Positions 26,397 through 42,477 of a stretch of DNA of 64,000 bases are shown here, one piece after another (position 1 is the stretch's first letter; each line of letters starts with the position of its first letter). The notes below the pieces were generated by a model. It saw only the letters and a program-made list of their open reading frames with translations. It was not told where the DNA came from and did not search any database. The DNA is taken from the NCBI RefSeq assembly GCF_035594125.1, contig NC_087192.1:2132501-2196500 (forward strand), written 5' to 3'. Origin of the DNA: Scylla paramamosain (lineage: Eukaryota > Arthropoda > Malacostraca > Decapoda > Portunidae). Both the position numbers and the translations under genes were made by a program.

Positions 26397-27142
26397 AAGT
26401 CCATTCAAAAAGTATCTGAACTTATTTTTCCCTACAAACCAGTGTAAGCCAAGGGATGAGAATACTGCTAAGTCCAATAGTAAACATTACTGCATATGAG
26501 CAATTTTTGGCACCAACTCCAACTGAGTCAGTCACTGCCAGCCACTCAGTGTATGTGGTGATGTACTGCAGGTGCACTGCATTTTCACTTCACACAAAAT
26601 GATGGAACAAGTTGAGCAGAATTGCTACATCATGTTTTGCCAAAAGCTTGGTGATATCAAGCTGAAACATTTCATGAGATTCTGCAAACTTTTGGCAATG
26701 AAACTATGGGAGTCACACAGCTCAAGGAATGGATTGCCAGTTTAACCTTAGCTAGTCATGTAAGTGACACCTACATCATGATGTCCCACTTTCACACCTC
26801 ATCCAGGATTTCTAGGCCAAAGAAAGAATTTCAAAGGTTCACCAGGCTTTCTACTCTCTGGACACAGCTTCTAATAATTCATATTCTTTAAGCTGAAAAT
26901 ACGTATCACTGAAAGTTTCTGGATTTCAAACCTGTGAGCTCATAATGAAAAACACAATGGTGCAGTGGGCAGCCATTCCAAACTGTGATTTTGAGAAATG
27001 CTTCCACCAATGGAAGGAATGGTGCAGTGAGTGTGTGGAATGACAGCAGGCCTTCTTCAGAGGAGATTACAGTTGGAACCCTGAAGGTAAGTTACGTTTT
27101 CCAGCCTACATAAGGTCAGATACTTTTGAACAGACCCTGTAA
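26397..27142 (+). mobile_element. Eroded mariner/Tc1-family DNA transposon
   Basis: Inverted terminal repeats: GTCCATTCAAAAAGTATCTG near 26400 and CAGATACTTTTGAACAGACC near 27117. The interior retains transposase traces in the plus orientation, split by frameshifts and stops. An N-terminal helix-turn-helix-like part holds EQVEQNCYIMFCQKLGD and MGVTQLKEWI. Near 26980-27070 a C-terminal part reads NCDFEKCFHQWKEWC and then FFRGDY, matching the mariner ending. The catalytic DDD region is missing, so it is a dead, internally deleted copy. Confidence 0.75.
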
Positions 27143-28391
27143 GCTGCCAGCATGCTAAACTTACTATTCTGTCTGAACTCCTGACAACTTTGTTACCAGT
27201 AATGATCCTTTGTCTGCACTTCATCTGTAACTCGTGTCATTCTCCTCGATTATAAGAATAATCAAAAAAATTAAAAATGGGGAAACATTTTGCTGAAATG
27301 GTGAACTATTCAAGTCAGTTTCCCTCTGTCTCTCTCCTCATCACTGACTTTATATTAAAAATTTTATACATTCTTAAAGACCTTAATTAAACAAAAATAG
27401 TCAATGGAATCCTTCTGTCACTTTTTAGAAGATTTGCTTTCCCAAGGTTGGAATACCTACATCAAATTTCAACATGTGATCTATGTTGAAATGTGTGGGT
27501 TGTATGCTCACTTCCAGCTGTATGCATACAACTGATGAGGAAACACATAGTAAATCACTACAGAGAAAAGAATGAGAGATATCATTACAAACATATCTTA
27601 CATATTTACAGAAGACAGAAAATTTTTTTGCAAACAAGAATTAGTCATTGTTGGAGGAATATTAGATGATAATTTTCATACAATCCTCAGAGATGGTAAC
27701 TTGGAAGAGCCAGGATAAGAGGAGAGGATGAGAGAACCACTGAAGGGGGCAGCCATGACCAGACCACACCAGAGGAGAGTGTGTTAAGCCAACCCACAAG
27801 CAAGTATGACCCACCCTAAACACAGGCTACCAGGAGGGTGCGGGAGATACTCTGAGCTCCTCAAAACCTTACTCTAGCTCTGGGTTGTTGGGGAAGAACT
27901 CCAACTATCAGTGGTCGCGCCCTAGGTACAGCAGATGCACCAAGTCAGGTCTCGCATCACCCTGATGCCTAAAAAACATTTGGTGGGCTTTTACGAAGTC
28001 TGAACAATAACTGACAGACTACATGGCTTACCAAAGTTCTTGGAACTTCCTAAGATGATGAAAACTTTAAATGGTGGAATTCATAGTACTTTCCCATAAT
28101 GATGATAAAATGCATTTTATGCTAAAATAATACTCAAGTTTTTAAACTATTAATAAAAAAATTAAGAAATTAAAAAACTCTTGTATATAATAAAGTATTA
28201 AATCATTATTCAACCAATAATTATGAACTCAAAATTTTAAAAACAAAAGAGGCTTTCCCAATGTCATCTTCTACTCGCAATTTGTTAGTAGAGTAGATAT
28301 TTTCACCATGCACAAATTATGTTAGTCCCACTCAAACATCAAGTAATACTATGGTACTTAGAATGTTTACTGAACCACGGTGGGACCTTAC

Positions 28392-28467
28392 TTCTTTAGG
28401 GGGACCGGGCTGGACCCTTGGCCTCCATTTCTTGAATCTGTCACCCGACATGCCACAGCATTATAGG
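28392..28467 (-). CDS. tutl: Turtle juxtamembrane cytoplasmic exon
   Basis: A 76-base exon between acceptor ATGACACAG|CC and donor AAGAA|GTAAGG, phase 1 in and phase 2 out. It encodes YNAVACRVTDSRNGGQGSSP then VPLK. The core NAVACRVTDSRN closely matches the NMVACRITDARN sequence that follows the transmembrane segment in Drosophila Turtle. It joins the G of the preceding exon to make KQEK-A-YNAVAC. It is too short to be found by ORF length. Its donor phase decides which of the several 3' exons keep the frame. Confidence 0.85.
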
Positions 28468-28486
28468 CTGTGTCATAGAAAATATG

Positions 28487-28806
28487 TGATTGTATTTCTG
28501 AAAGGTCCATTGAGCAGCAAGAAAAAGAAAAGAGACAATCACAAAATTAATGGAAAGAAATGATGTTATACTTAATGAGTAATTACTTATGAATGATAAG
28601 AGTATCTACTGGAGTCCTACATGAAGCGTTACTTAAAATCAACTAATGATTGTATTTCTGAAAGGTCCAGAGAGCAGCAAGAAAAGAAGAGATAATAACA
28701 AAATTAATGAAAGAAATGGTATCATATTTAATGAATCATTAATTATGAATGATAAAATTTATCTTCAGAAGTCATATATGAAAATTTATTTAAAATCAGC
28801 TAATAA
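28487..28806. repeat. Two-copy 160-bp tandem duplication
   Basis: 28487-28646 and 28647-28806 are diverged copies. Both begin TGATTGTATTTCTGAAAGGT and share AGCAGCAAGAAAA and AATTATGAATGATAA. The first copy starts only 20 bases upstream (on the transcript) of the juxtamembrane exon acceptor, so the acceptor flank may have been copied too. Confidence 0.8.
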
Positions 28807-28900
28807 ATACACATATGTTCTCAGTGTTAATAATAAACTTACAACTTACAGCTACAGTCCAAGCATCCTTTCACTAAACTAGTGATCAAGAGCAAGTTTT

Positions 28901-29202
<302 letters not shown>

Positions 29203-29270
29203 CATAGCTATAGGAAAGGAAGCTTGACCGGAATAATTCAGCAAAGGAAAAAGCTCCTAAGAAAGTGTAC

Positions 29271-29382
29271 CTTTTTCCTGCTTCCTGCGCTTCCTTTTGT
29301 TGCATATCTTGACGGTACACACAGAAAGGATGATTGCTACGATGAAGAAAAGAATTCCCCCCACCAGGGCTGCTGTTACTGC
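29271..29382 (-). CDS. tutl: Turtle transmembrane exon
   Basis: A 112-base exon between acceptor GCTTGCAG and donor AAAAAG|GTACAC, phase 0 in and phase 1 out. It encodes AVTAALVGGILFFIVAII then LSVCTVKICN KRKRRKQEK. There is a helix of about 21 hydrophobic residues followed by a strongly basic stop-transfer sequence, near-identical to Drosophila Turtle. This places the N-terminus outside the cell. The donor has a weak +4/+5 match (GTACAC), which could favour regulated splicing here. Confidence 0.93.
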
Positions 29383-29593
29383 CTGCAAGCAAAAGTTAAG
29401 TTTGGTAAGAAAAGGAAATAATAAGCTTCTCATGGAAGTTCTTTACCTGGTCATCAAGATACTGCAACAAATGATACATGCAACACACATCATTTCATTT
29501 ACATTCCTGTCCAAGTATTTTCTAAGTATGTAGGCTAATGGCCTCTCTTTGGATTGATACTTAAAGTACTTTTCACTCACAGCAGTGAATTAA

Positions 29594-29631
<38 letters not shown>

Positions 29632-30014
29632 AGCCAGGAAACCATCAATCAAATTCTACATATCTAGAATATCCAAGATTATGAAAAAAAAAAGAAAAAA
29701 AAAATCATTACTTTACTTATATGCATTACAAACATACACCTTCCTTTAGAGGTTTTAGGGAATGATCAGCTTCTTGGAGGCTAGTTTCTTGTTGAAAAAT
29801 TCATGGATTATTCTGCCTGTCCTAATAATAACTTGAGTGATTTCCAAATAGCACACTTCCTTTTGTTTATGACATCCATCCTCACTTTACCTCCTCTTGT
29901 TACAGCTGTGGTAATCACAAGCAAAACTGAGTTTGTAGATTTTCTTCACAAACTCTACACCTTGATTCAAACACTTGCCACTCACTTATCTGACCTATTC
30001 TTGCCAGCACTTAC
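29383..30014 (-). other. Intron between FN3-2 and the transmembrane exon
   Basis: A/T-rich intron with (CA)n at 29597-29630 and a short A-rich run at 29684-29704. No further exon seen. Confidence 0.7.
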
Positions 30015-30130
30015 TTTTTCTTTGTTCTGTATTGGTGCATCGAAGAGCACTTCATCAGAGCCTGCATAGCTCTTCATTGTCTTGGAGAACACACGGAAGT
30101 GGTATTTCTTTCCTGACTGTAGCTTCTTGA
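30015..30130 (-). CDS. tutl: Turtle FN3-2 second half
   Basis: A 116-base exon, acceptor CCATTGCAG and donor GAAAAA|GTAAGT, phase 1 in and phase 0 out. It encodes KKLQSGKKYHFRVFSKTM then KSYAGSDEVLFDAP: the F and G strands of a fibronectin III domain, with the Y-x-F-R-V core. In Drosophila the matching sequence is TYYFRVLANSETSYESSDEV. The last residues QNKEK lead to the membrane. Confidence 0.92.
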
Positions 30131-30961
30131 CTGCAATGGTGAGGGAGACACAATATTACCAAGACCACACTGAATCCAAGATAAGTAGGAAACTACACAC
30201 AGCCACATAACATCTGCTTGCATGGTGTTCCATTCAACTACATTAAGTTCATATTTCTACACTGATGATTCTATGAAAGTAAAATCCTGACAAATCAGAG
30301 CATATGGACATCAAAGCCATAATTAATTGACACTTTTCCTTACTTGTGTTCAGTGATATACAAGCAGCATTGAATACTCATCTCATATTGAAGGACAGCT
30401 GTGGCCAATAGCTGAATAACCTGCTGCACTCATTTCCACTGTGTTCCTGATTCTTTCCATAACTTTAAGTCTTCATATCTGCTGTTGATTACTTTATAAA
30501 GCCTGACAACTGACAGCTTTTCAGCAGATCACAGGACTTGAAAAAATGAGGAAAAATATATTGCACAGTGAAAGGGAATGTGGAAGGTTACTCCACTCTT
30601 GGCCATGATTGTACCACAAACTAATTTTATTCATAGAGTCTCCCTTGGCAGCACTGCAGGTGATGGTCACTGGCTAAATATCTCCAGCCTCATCTTGGCA
30701 GTCACTTCATATCTTGAGTTATTCTACATTATGTTTTGGAGGCTCCAAGCTAACAGCCACTGTGACTGACATTACAATGGCCAAATATGAACAAACCCTA
30801 TTAGGCTAATTTCAACTTCACTGTCATGTGCCTCCAAATTGCAATTTCTAACACCATTACTGCATACTGGTGATTTTCACACCTCACTCAAGCTGCTGAC
30901 CAATATAGGCATGTGTAGAGTCTCTGGCAATAATGGCGACACAACTGTGGGAGCAGCTAGA

Positions 30962-31127
30962 GCAGATTGGTCTATGTGGTACTGCCACACCTCAGTTTCA
31001 ACCCTCCCTCCCTTGTTCTCATTCATTTGCACAGACTATTTGAGAAAGTGGAGGATTGGCAAATGAATGGTAATGAAGAAAGGAGGGTTGAAACTGGGGT
31101 GTGGCAGTGCCACATATGCCAATCTGC
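30962..31127. repeat. Long imperfect inverted repeat (hairpin)
   Basis: The left arm 30962-31030 and right arm 31059-31127 are reverse complements over 69 bases with about 11 mismatches, most of them transitions. The loop is 28 bases. The arms share CTGCCACACC and CAGTTTCAACCCTCC. It lies in the intron that splits FN3-2 and is therefore transcribed in the tutl pre-mRNA. It may be a foldback MITE or a hairpin RNA precursor; there are no clear target-site duplications. Confidence 0.85.
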
Positions 31128-31557
31128 CAATCCAGCGGCTCACATGATATCACATCATTATTGCTGAGGCTGTACGCACACGTACACATGATGAAAAAAA
31201 AGTTACATATTCATTGATGTTTAATTTTCCTTCTGAAGTTGTTTATTGTTTTCTGGAAGGAATTGCCATCAATATCAGCAAGGCAGTTGAAAGATAATAT
31301 GTAACTAATTACTACTGGTGGTGAAAATAAAAATATAATCATGAAAACAGTAATATGTTACTCATTAGAAATCCTCCACTGAATCTTTCTAAAAGGCTGA
31401 CAAAATCAGTCTGCCAGATGAGCTGTGGACAACAGAGTGCACTCAGTATCACCACAGATTTAGGTAGACACTGAACACAATTAACAGTTTATACAACCTA
31501 ACAGATTACACCACCACACTGAAAACCCTGTCCTTTTAATTTTTTCTTCACTTGAAG

Positions 31558-31559
<2 letters not shown>

Positions 31560-31652
<93 letters not shown>

Positions 31653-31718
31653 TAGAGGACTGATGAGGAGAGGAGAAATTAGATCATGAAACAACAAATA
31701 TACAAACACACCATATCT

Positions 31719-31769
<51 letters not shown>
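31560..31769. repeat. (GA)n and (CA)n tracts beside the FN3-2a donor
   Basis: (GA)n at 31560-31649 and (CA)n at 31728-31769. On the transcript, (UG)~20 begins about 17 bases after the GTGAGT donor of the exon ending at 31786, and (UC)n follows. Confidence 0.97.
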
Positions 31770-31770
<1 letters not shown>

Positions 31771-31785
31771 CCATCAGGAACTCAC

Positions 31786-31974
31786 CTTTAAAATTAGTAC
31801 CAGTAATATGCTCGTCATTCAACTTCTTCCAAGTCCCATCTATCTGATATTCGATGTCATAGTAGGCAATTGGAATAGTGGTGTCTTCTGGAGGGGACCA
31901 GGAGATAATGAACCCGTCTGACCCATCCTTTGCTTTCTTAATTTTCACATCCCGTGGAGGGTGCGGTGGGGGGC
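31786..31974 (-). CDS. tutl: Turtle FN3-2 first half
   Basis: A 189-base exon, acceptor TTCCGGTAG and donor TTTAAAG|GTGAGT, phase 1 both sides. It encodes PPPHPPRDVKIKKAKDGSDG, then FIISWSPPEDTTIPIAYYD and IEYQIDGTWKKLN. There is a proline-rich linker, then FN3 strands A to E with the conserved tryptophan of SWSPP and the Y-x-I-x-Y pair. Drosophila has GPPRNLSVTEVSNGFLITW here. Confidence 0.93.
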
Positions 31975-32033
31975 CTACCGGAAGCGATCCTTTGTCAATG
32001 GGATTGCAGCGGGCAGCGGGAACACAGCAGTAG

Positions 32034-33132
<1,099 letters not shown>

Positions 33133-34199
33133 TTTTCAGTGAGGGTGGTGGTGGATGTGGTGGTGGTGGTGGCAGTAAGGTTGGATGTGATAGTAGTATT
33201 GGTTGTAGTGGCGTAGTGGTGGTGGTGGTTGATCGAGCCATCCAGCAGCCAACGGGGTGGACAAGAAGCCAGCCAGCCGACCAACCGAGCGAGTGGGCGG
33301 CGGGTGGCAGGCGTCAGCGGCAGGTAAAAAGAGATCAAGACGAAAAACGTGACAGAAACGAGAACAGCTCCAGTCCAGAGGGAGGGAGTTATAGTGGTTG
33401 TGGTCAGCAAGGTCAAGGTGGGTTGCCGGGACAACTCTCCTGAGGACTCTTATAGGCTCTGTATAGCATCATGTATTTACTATCAATTGTTGCCTTCGAT
33501 TTAAGGTCAATAATAGCACTGACAATACATTGAAAAGAACAGATTTTTGTTTTATTTAAAAGGGTCTAGGCTATCAATAATTAAATATTATTTAAATTTC
33601 TTTTATTTACTGGAGATAACTTGAGGAAAATAAGCATATATTTAAAACATGACTGAGGGTATTAGACTAATCTTTTCACTACCTGCCATTCAAACAATGA
33701 TCAAATGTATAAAGTTTTAATCTTAAAATTAAAAATAGTATTAATCAAAATATGTAACATGTATGAACACTCTTGAGGGAAGACATTTGGATTGTGAAAA
33801 AGATCTTGTGAAAAATCTACGCTTAAACAACAAGCCAATCCCATGCCATCCATGCACCTGAACAAAATGGCATCCATGGAAGATGGAGGCGAGACATCAC
33901 AGAGAAACAGAACTGGAAGAGGCACCACAGGAGGGAGGGAGTGCTGTGGCCACTTCTCTCAGACAGACAGAGAAGATTATAGACCAGAATGGTAGGAAGT
34001 CAAAAGCTGCAGAACAAGAGGTCACCAAGAGGCAGTCACAGCGCTGCCAAGTCGTTACAAGGCTGGTTTATCACTGTGTCTAAAGAAATGTAACAGGCAG
34101 GGCGAATGGCTGCGTCACAAGAGAAAAGTCTAACAACCAGCTCTGAGGAGGCCTACAGCAGAATATGTAAATAAACACTGGAGCTGAAGACAAGGAGGA

Positions 34200-34282
34200 A
34201 AGAATAAATAAATAAATAAATTGATAAATAAATAGATAAATAAAAAAAATGAAAAAAAATAAAAATGAAAATAAAAAAAGTA

Positions 34283-34318
<36 letters not shown>

Positions 34319-34860
34319 GTAATGGCAGCGCATGAGCCTATCAGAATCATAAACAAAAGAATGAGGTCGGGGGGAGTGGGGTTTTGGTGCAGGCGTCCCA
34401 CTGACAGCAAAAACAAGCTATGTCAACAACACAAGGTTATAAACAGATTATTGTTTATGTGGTGGAGGGAAGCCACAGAGTGAGGAAGACTGTCATGAGT
34501 GGGGAGGGAGAAGAGGGAGGGAGAGTGCAATGCTTCTCAATAACAGTGAAAGAAAACCATCTGTATGGAAATCTATCAAACCAGAAGTTAAATAATAAGG
34601 TAGTGTCAAATTAATTAGGTAAATGACTACACAGAAGATTAACTGAGGAGGAGAGGGAGGAGGAGGAGGAGGAGGAGGGAAGGAAGGGAAGACGAGGAGG
34701 AGAAGGAAGAGGAGAGGGAAAAGGAGTAGGAGATAATGGAGGAGGAGAAGGAAGAGGAGTAGGAATTAAGGAAAGAGAGAGAAGGAAGAGGATTAGGAAT
34801 CAAGGGAGGAGAAAGAAGAGGGAGGAGGAGGAGGAGGTAAGGTAGGGGGGGAGGTTGCAG
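34200..34860. repeat. (ATAA)n, (TAA)n and GGA-rich purine tract
   Basis: ATAA repeats at 34202-34255, (TAA)n at 34287-34318, and a purine-only strand rich in GGAGGA/GAAG at 34640-34850. Confidence 0.9.
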
Positions 34861-35059
34861 CAATGAGTCCAATTACCAACGCTTATTTTCTTTGTTGAGT
34901 GAATGAGCAAGCAACCAAGATTTAGCATCATATGTCAATTATCATTATATTTGCAGGAACAAATTTTAAGGAAAAACTGGAGGAAAGTAAGATTTTGAAA
35001 CTATCTATTTCCTTTCGTGATTTAAATTTACAGACGTGGGGGCTACTGAGTGATCTCGG

Positions 35060-36512
<1,453 letters not shown>

Positions 36513-38509
36513 TTTTATTTTTGGTAGTGATGTACATCATTATCAAGATTTCACTGTAATTTAACAAACATATGTATGATCAATAACTATAATAAAGTTA
36601 ATCTTGAGTGAGCATCCAGTCTATAAAGTCTTGTATTTTAATAGCAGTTTGGTCTTGAAGAAAAAATGGTAAATGTGAACAATTACCATGAGGAGCAACA
36701 AATGTTTTTTGTAAGTCTCAGGATGTGTTTCCTTGATTCACTATTTTTCTTAACTGATAATAATTATTAGCAGTTGCTGCCAAAACTCCTTCATGTAATC
36801 TCTTCCTTGTATAAACAGCAAGACAGTCAAAATATCACAACTATTGCCACACAACTAAGAAAAGCTTGCACTGGGAACATGACAACTGATGAATAACTGA
36901 CAGTATATCTAACTGTCTTGTGTTTGGAAGGTTGCCCAATTCTGAAAGCTTCTGAGTTCTCATTAGTACTTTTCCTGCTGAATGGTAAAAACTGATATAC
37001 ATGAATGTGTATAAGCAACCAGAGCATGTATGATTTTGAAGCAGGCCAAACAGCTAAGTATGGGAAGTGTGGAGTGCAGTCATGTGTGGGTGGAGGCTTG
37101 TGGTGTGTGCAGTGTGGCTGACAGGATGCTGAGTGCAGAGAAGAGGAAGAGCTTTATGTCTGGACAGATTCAACAAGGTTCAGGAAAATTTCATAAGTAA
37201 AAATGAAGACTTATGAATTATTTAGTGTATCAAATTATTCCCATAGTAGAGGTCAGAAGCTGATGAAATGTGTCTTTCTGGCTTTGGAAGAAGGAAACTG
37301 AGTGGGAGATGAAATAATATCTTAACTTTCCAAAACATTAAATGTGAAACCTACAAACTTATTTTACAATCACTTTGTCATTGATATTTATTATTTCACT
37401 CTCACTCAATACCACTTCATTCCTCATCACAAACTGCCTGGACATCCCTTCACCTCTCTGTCACTAATGGCAAATATGCATATCACATACATAATGCATA
37501 TTCAATTATATTTAATTTGTAAATGCATACACATACATAAGAGTATACATATGTGTACACACCTACATGTGAGCCTAACATATCTAAAACTTCCTTGAAA
37601 TTCCCTTCTCTTCCAAGTTCTCAATGAGGAATAAAAGAGACTTCATGTTAGTTTGATTTACCTCACAAGCAACATGTAATGAAATTCTGTTTTTGGGGAT
37701 AGAAACATTATTCAGGATATCCTGCTTTACTCAGGGTTAGTGAGGTACAGCAGTGGTCTGAGGTGACACAACTGCACTGAGACAAAACATTCTGGAAGAG
37801 AAGAGAGACAGCAAGAGAGAGAAAGAAAGAGACAGACAGAGACAGAAAGAAAAAAAGGAAACATGACTGTCATCATAGTTATCCACACTGTCAGTCATAA
37901 GCTACTGCCTCAAGTGTTGATACGTACAGTACAGGATGGGAGAGAGCATTATTAGGCTTGGAAGGAAGGAAGAGACAGATATTTTGTGAAAAGGATGTGA
38001 ATGTCAATCCAGATCCTTTGCCACAACACTGCTTGGGGCAACATGCATATCACTACTACACTGAAAATAAAAAGCAATGTTGTACTCAGCGGAATGTGAC
38101 TGACTAAGAAAATGCATCACTATCACAGTCATCATGTTGATGACACCATCAGCAAAAATGCAGTCAGATTAAAAAGAACTGGTGAAGCAGAAAATTTTCT
38201 AGTCCAAGTCAGCAAAATACAGAATATGAAAATATGTATTATCAAACTATCAAAATTATTAGGGAGGGGGTAACCAAAGGGAGAAAAGTCTATGTATCTC
38301 ATTTTAACGACACATTCCAAATATTTGTAAAGATGACTTTAGAAATAGATAATTTAATGCACTCATTTCCAACAGGTTGTACAGGAAGGCATCTGGTTCC
38401 CAAACAGGTCTTTCATATTTGTAGTTAATTGGTTTTGAATGTGATAAATGACAACGATTAACCATTAACTGCTTGCTCTAAGGGGAGAAGGGATTTGCAA
38501 TAACCTGTT

Positions 38510-40011
<1,502 letters not shown>

Positions 40012-40826
40012 TAGTGTGTGTTTATTTGTATGGTAAGTTATATATGGAGCAGTGTTTTCAATCTACTATGATGTGTTGTCCTAGTTTTTGATGAAGCAAG
40101 AGTCTGGCGGAATGTGTGATGGATGTACGGATGTATGAGGATGAGATGCGGTTGGTTGCAAGTTGATATATCATGGTGATTAATAGTATTCATATTTCAT
40201 CTTATAATACGTATATATCTGATACTAAAAGAATAATAATTAGGGGAAGAGGAGGAAAGATCTAAACTGCACTTATTATGAAGCTAGGATGAAGGTCTAA
40301 AATAGCATAGTAGTTAATAGCACTTTGAATTCATCTCTAGTCTCTCAAAACTACAAGAAAACCTCAATTGATTGTTGAAAAAAAAAAAATAAAAATAAAA
40401 GAAAAAAAAATAACTTAAGCTTGTTCAAAGATGCATTCACTTCCTTTATCCATGGAAATCAACTAGGTATACATGTTCCTATCTACCACATCATACACCT
40501 GTTATACTCATACACATCGATATCCTTGTACATTCATCTCAATTTTGCATCTTAGGAAATCATCTCTTTCATATAATTTAATACTTAATTTACTTTTCCT
40601 TGCATTCATCCTGATCTATTATTTTACAAATCATCATATATACCATATTTTCAATCATCTCTCTAGTAATCACTACTCATTCATACATTTGTTATAATTC
40701 AATGTGATTTTCTAACTACAGTAATCCTCATCTATATATTCTTCTGCAGGCATTGCAGAAAAGATAAAAACACTGATTTTTTCTTCAGGGTTAGGCCTTC
40801 CATTATTCTGAGCTCTGTTACCACCT

Positions 40827-40829
<3 letters not shown>

Positions 40830-40868
<39 letters not shown>

Positions 40869-40994
40869 ATTTCTGCTCTCTCTCTGACCATTAGGCTCTT
40901 TCTAGGATAATCAAGAGTGATCAAGACTATAGTGAATCAACACACACACACAAACCAGTAACTCCTTTCTGTCTTCATGTTGGAAATACAAAAA

Positions 40995-41044
<50 letters not shown>
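40830..41044. repeat. (TC)n and (AC)n microsatellites
   Basis: (TC)n at 40830-40867 and (AC)n at 40997-41044. Confidence 0.97.
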
Positions 41045-41045
<1 letters not shown>

Positions 41046-42399
41046 ACTACCCTCTCCACCTGCTACTATGCTCATGTTGGATCCTTCACCTCAGTTCAGA
41101 ATAGTGCAGTATATTCTAACACAGGACTGAATGCAGTACAGGATGTGTTCAAGGGAAGACATCACCACAACATCCTACATTACTCAGCACATCCACTCTT
41201 TACTGACATGAGTCATTCTCCTTGTGTCCAAACTACAGTACGTACAACTCAACTGGGAGCAGGAAATGGCTGTGAACACAAACTAAAATACAATTCTAAT
41301 AGTAATAAAAAACAAACATACTGAACTCAATACAAATTAAAAAGAAACTGAATAAAAAAAGAGCTTGATAAGAGTAATGGTGATATTTCTTTCATTGAAA
41401 CTTTAATTATTCAGATCAAATAATTTTTATCTTTCTCTCTTCACTCATTACCATTCATACTGAAATATTTGTATAGTGATTGGCTAGTTTCTCAACACCT
41501 CACACACCCAGTCTCGGCTCTCACACCCTACAGCATTAATGTGCTTGGCAATGTCTTCTCCCTCACCTATTACCTGCATTTATGCCATGAGATTCACACT
41601 GCATGACAATTTATTCCTACTACAATGAAAGACTCTTGTTTCATCTTCTGAACTTTCTACTGCAACTATTCTAGCATAAAAATAAAATTTGTTATTTATT
41701 TATTTATTTTTTTTACTCCATTCTGATTCTTTAAAGCCTGCTATCATCATTATTCTAGCATAAAAAGAATCTTACTTATTTTTTCACTTCATTCTGATTC
41801 TTTAAAGCCTTTAGTCATCATTATTCTTCCATAAAGTGAATATTAATTTTCTGCTTCATCCTGATTTTTAAAACTTTTTATCATAATTGTTCTAACATAA
41901 ATTTAATATTATTTCTTTTTAATTAACTAGTTCAGATTGAAAACTTTCTCAATTTTTCATTACCATTATCCCAGCACAAAGTTAAATTTCTTAAATGACT
42001 TCCATGTTTAAACTCAAGTAATGATACAATATAATGTGAACTTCAACAAATTTCCCTTTTACACTCTTAGATGTTACCTCATATCTATCTAATACTGAGA
42101 GTCTCACTTTGTAAATATTTTTTTTATCTAGTCTGCATCTACCATTATCATATTGCTACATCCTCCTTCATCTCAACTTTGTCACTCTGTCACAGCCTAC
42201 ATTATCTGGATTCTGATATTACCATTCATTCCATACTAACAACAATATAACTTGAAGGAGAGAACCTTCAAACCTTCATTATGACTGAGTATCTTTCCCT
42301 AGCACTTTCATCTTTCACTCGGCATCACGTAATGGCTGGACAGAACTAAGGATAAGTGAGAAGGACAACTAAGGAGACAGCATGGCACCACAACAGTAC

Positions 42400-42477
42400 C
42401 TGACGGGTTAAGGATGGTGGGGACGTAGGTGGCTCCGGAAGAATCAGTGGGGAACACAACAATTCTATAATCATAAA
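42400..42477 (-). CDS. tutl: Turtle inter-FN3 linker exon 2
   Basis: A 78-base exon, acceptor TTTTGCAG and donor CCGTCAG|GTACTG, phase 1 both sides, so it can be skipped without a frameshift. In phase it encodes YDYRIVVFPTDSSGATYVPT then ILNPS. The peptide reads as an extended linker between the two FN3 domains. The donor (GTACTG) is weak, as in the exon at 45417, which fits alternative use. Confidence 0.7.

Larger units (their letters stand above)
21646..28391 (-). other. Large intron before the tail exon
   Basis: It contains a candidate alternative terminal exon (25.7 kb), a mariner remnant (26.4-27.1 kb), poly(A) at 22384-22410, (GTA)n at 24100-24125 and A/T-rich unique DNA. Two other slightly GC-rich minus-strand patches end after acceptor-like AGs: 27920-27975 (TTTTTTAG, then a short frame HQGDARPDLVHLLYLGRDH with a stop) and 24945-25020 (SWKSEARVEGGWCARGK). 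Either could be a rare exon, but both are too short to call. Confidence 0.55.
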
